From NCBI RefSeq assembly GCF_013141715.1, contig NZ_WHOA01000089.1, positions 1 to 64,000 of the forward strand: a DNA stretch of 64,000 nucleotides. Direction: 5' to 3'. Position numbers and translations under genes: made by a program. Origin of the DNA: Paenibacillus phytorum. Lineage in GTDB: Bacteria; Bacillota; Bacilli; Paenibacillales; NBRC-103111. Below are positions 63,922 through 64,000 of the stretch, in pieces; the stretch's first letter is position 1, and every line of letters starts with the position of its first letter. The notes under the pieces are model-generated. The model was given only the letters and a program-made list of their open reading frames with translations. It ran no database searches and was not told the origin of the DNA.

Positions 63922-63951
63922 ACTATACTACCGTGTTGCTTCATTTGTCAA
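63922..63951 (-). promoter_or_regulatory. trp operon promoter
   Basis: TTGACA -35 (63946-63951) and TATAGT -10 (63922-63927) with 18-bp spacing. The TRAP array begins just downstream of the expected start site. Confidence 0.75.
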
Positions 63952-64000
63952 TTTAACAATATCAGGTCTCAGCGCTTTAGCTTCCTTCAAGTAAATATGG

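Larger units (their letters stand above)
63638..63951 (-). promoter_or_regulatory. trp leader (TRAP-type attenuator)
   Basis: Reading the minus strand: promoter (63922-63951), then a G/U-A-G triplet array (63854-63916), then one arm of an 11-bp inverted repeat, the terminator, and the second arm before trpE. The array includes words complementary to the terminator's CCTCTAC arm, so ribosome-independent TRAP attenuation is the natural reading. Confidence 0.85.

Overview
The window looks like a contiguous piece of a Paenibacillus-type chromosome (Firmicutes, Bacillales). The base composition is moderate and Shine-Dalgarno sequences are strong. The gene order from trpE down to asnS/dnaD closely matches the Bacillus subtilis trp-hisC-tyrA / ypi / qcr / ypj / dapB-mgsA-bsh-cca-birA-panBCD-dinG / ypmB-asnS-dnaD neighbourhood. 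I see no rRNA, tRNA, CRISPR, prophage or intact insertion sequence. Genus assignment is inference from gene order and protein character; no database was searched.

Layout. 1-5.6 kb (accessory): LysR and WYL-type regulators, a 1.4 kb non-coding stretch with two diverged copies of a ~419-bp repeat, an SDR oxidoreductase, a SnoaL-like protein and a cysteine-dioxygenase-like cupin. 5.6-8.8 kb (minus strand): T-box-controlled glyS, an omega-amidase-like nitrilase (mtnU) and a DUF1572 protein. 9-18.2 kb (plus strand): mtnE, then a proline T-box followed by proB-proS-proA-proC running directly into mtnW-mtnX-mtnB, so most of the visible methionine salvage genes sit behind a proline sensor. 18.3-19.3 kb: two small polytopic membrane proteins. 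19.3-27.9 kb (minus strand): dnaD, asnS, ackA, a 3-hydroxyacyl-CoA dehydrogenase, a short FtsH paralogue overlapping a one-pass membrane protein, ypmB and an MTA/SAH-type deaminase. 28.1-29.8 kb (plus strand): DUF47 protein and Pit phosphate transporter.

30.1-43.5 kb (minus strand): a core block in transcription order ypjD-like, TPR, dapB, mgsA, bshB1, bshA, cca, birA, panB-panC-panD, TPR, dinG, rex. 43.6-55.1 kb: a YitT protein (plus strand), then ypjB, ypjA, qcrC/B/A, ypiF-like, an LCP enzyme, an IDEAL-domain protein, an unrecognised 386-aa protein, a histidine phosphatase, an ECF sigma/anti-sigma pair and a polysaccharide deacetylase. 55.3-63.6 kb: the aromatic operon trpEDCFBA-hisC-tyrA.

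Regulation visible in the DNA: two T-boxes (glyS and proB); a trp leader with about 11 NAG triplets at exact 5-nt spacing, as expected for TRAP binding, followed by a terminator whose 5' arm can pair with those triplets; a panBCD leader with its own promoter and a terminator just before panB; and intrinsic terminators after most operons. The items most worth following up are the proline-T-box/methionine-salvage operon, the ectodomain-less FtsH paralogue with its overlapping partner, the TRAP-type trp leader, the panB leader and the duplicated intergenic repeat.
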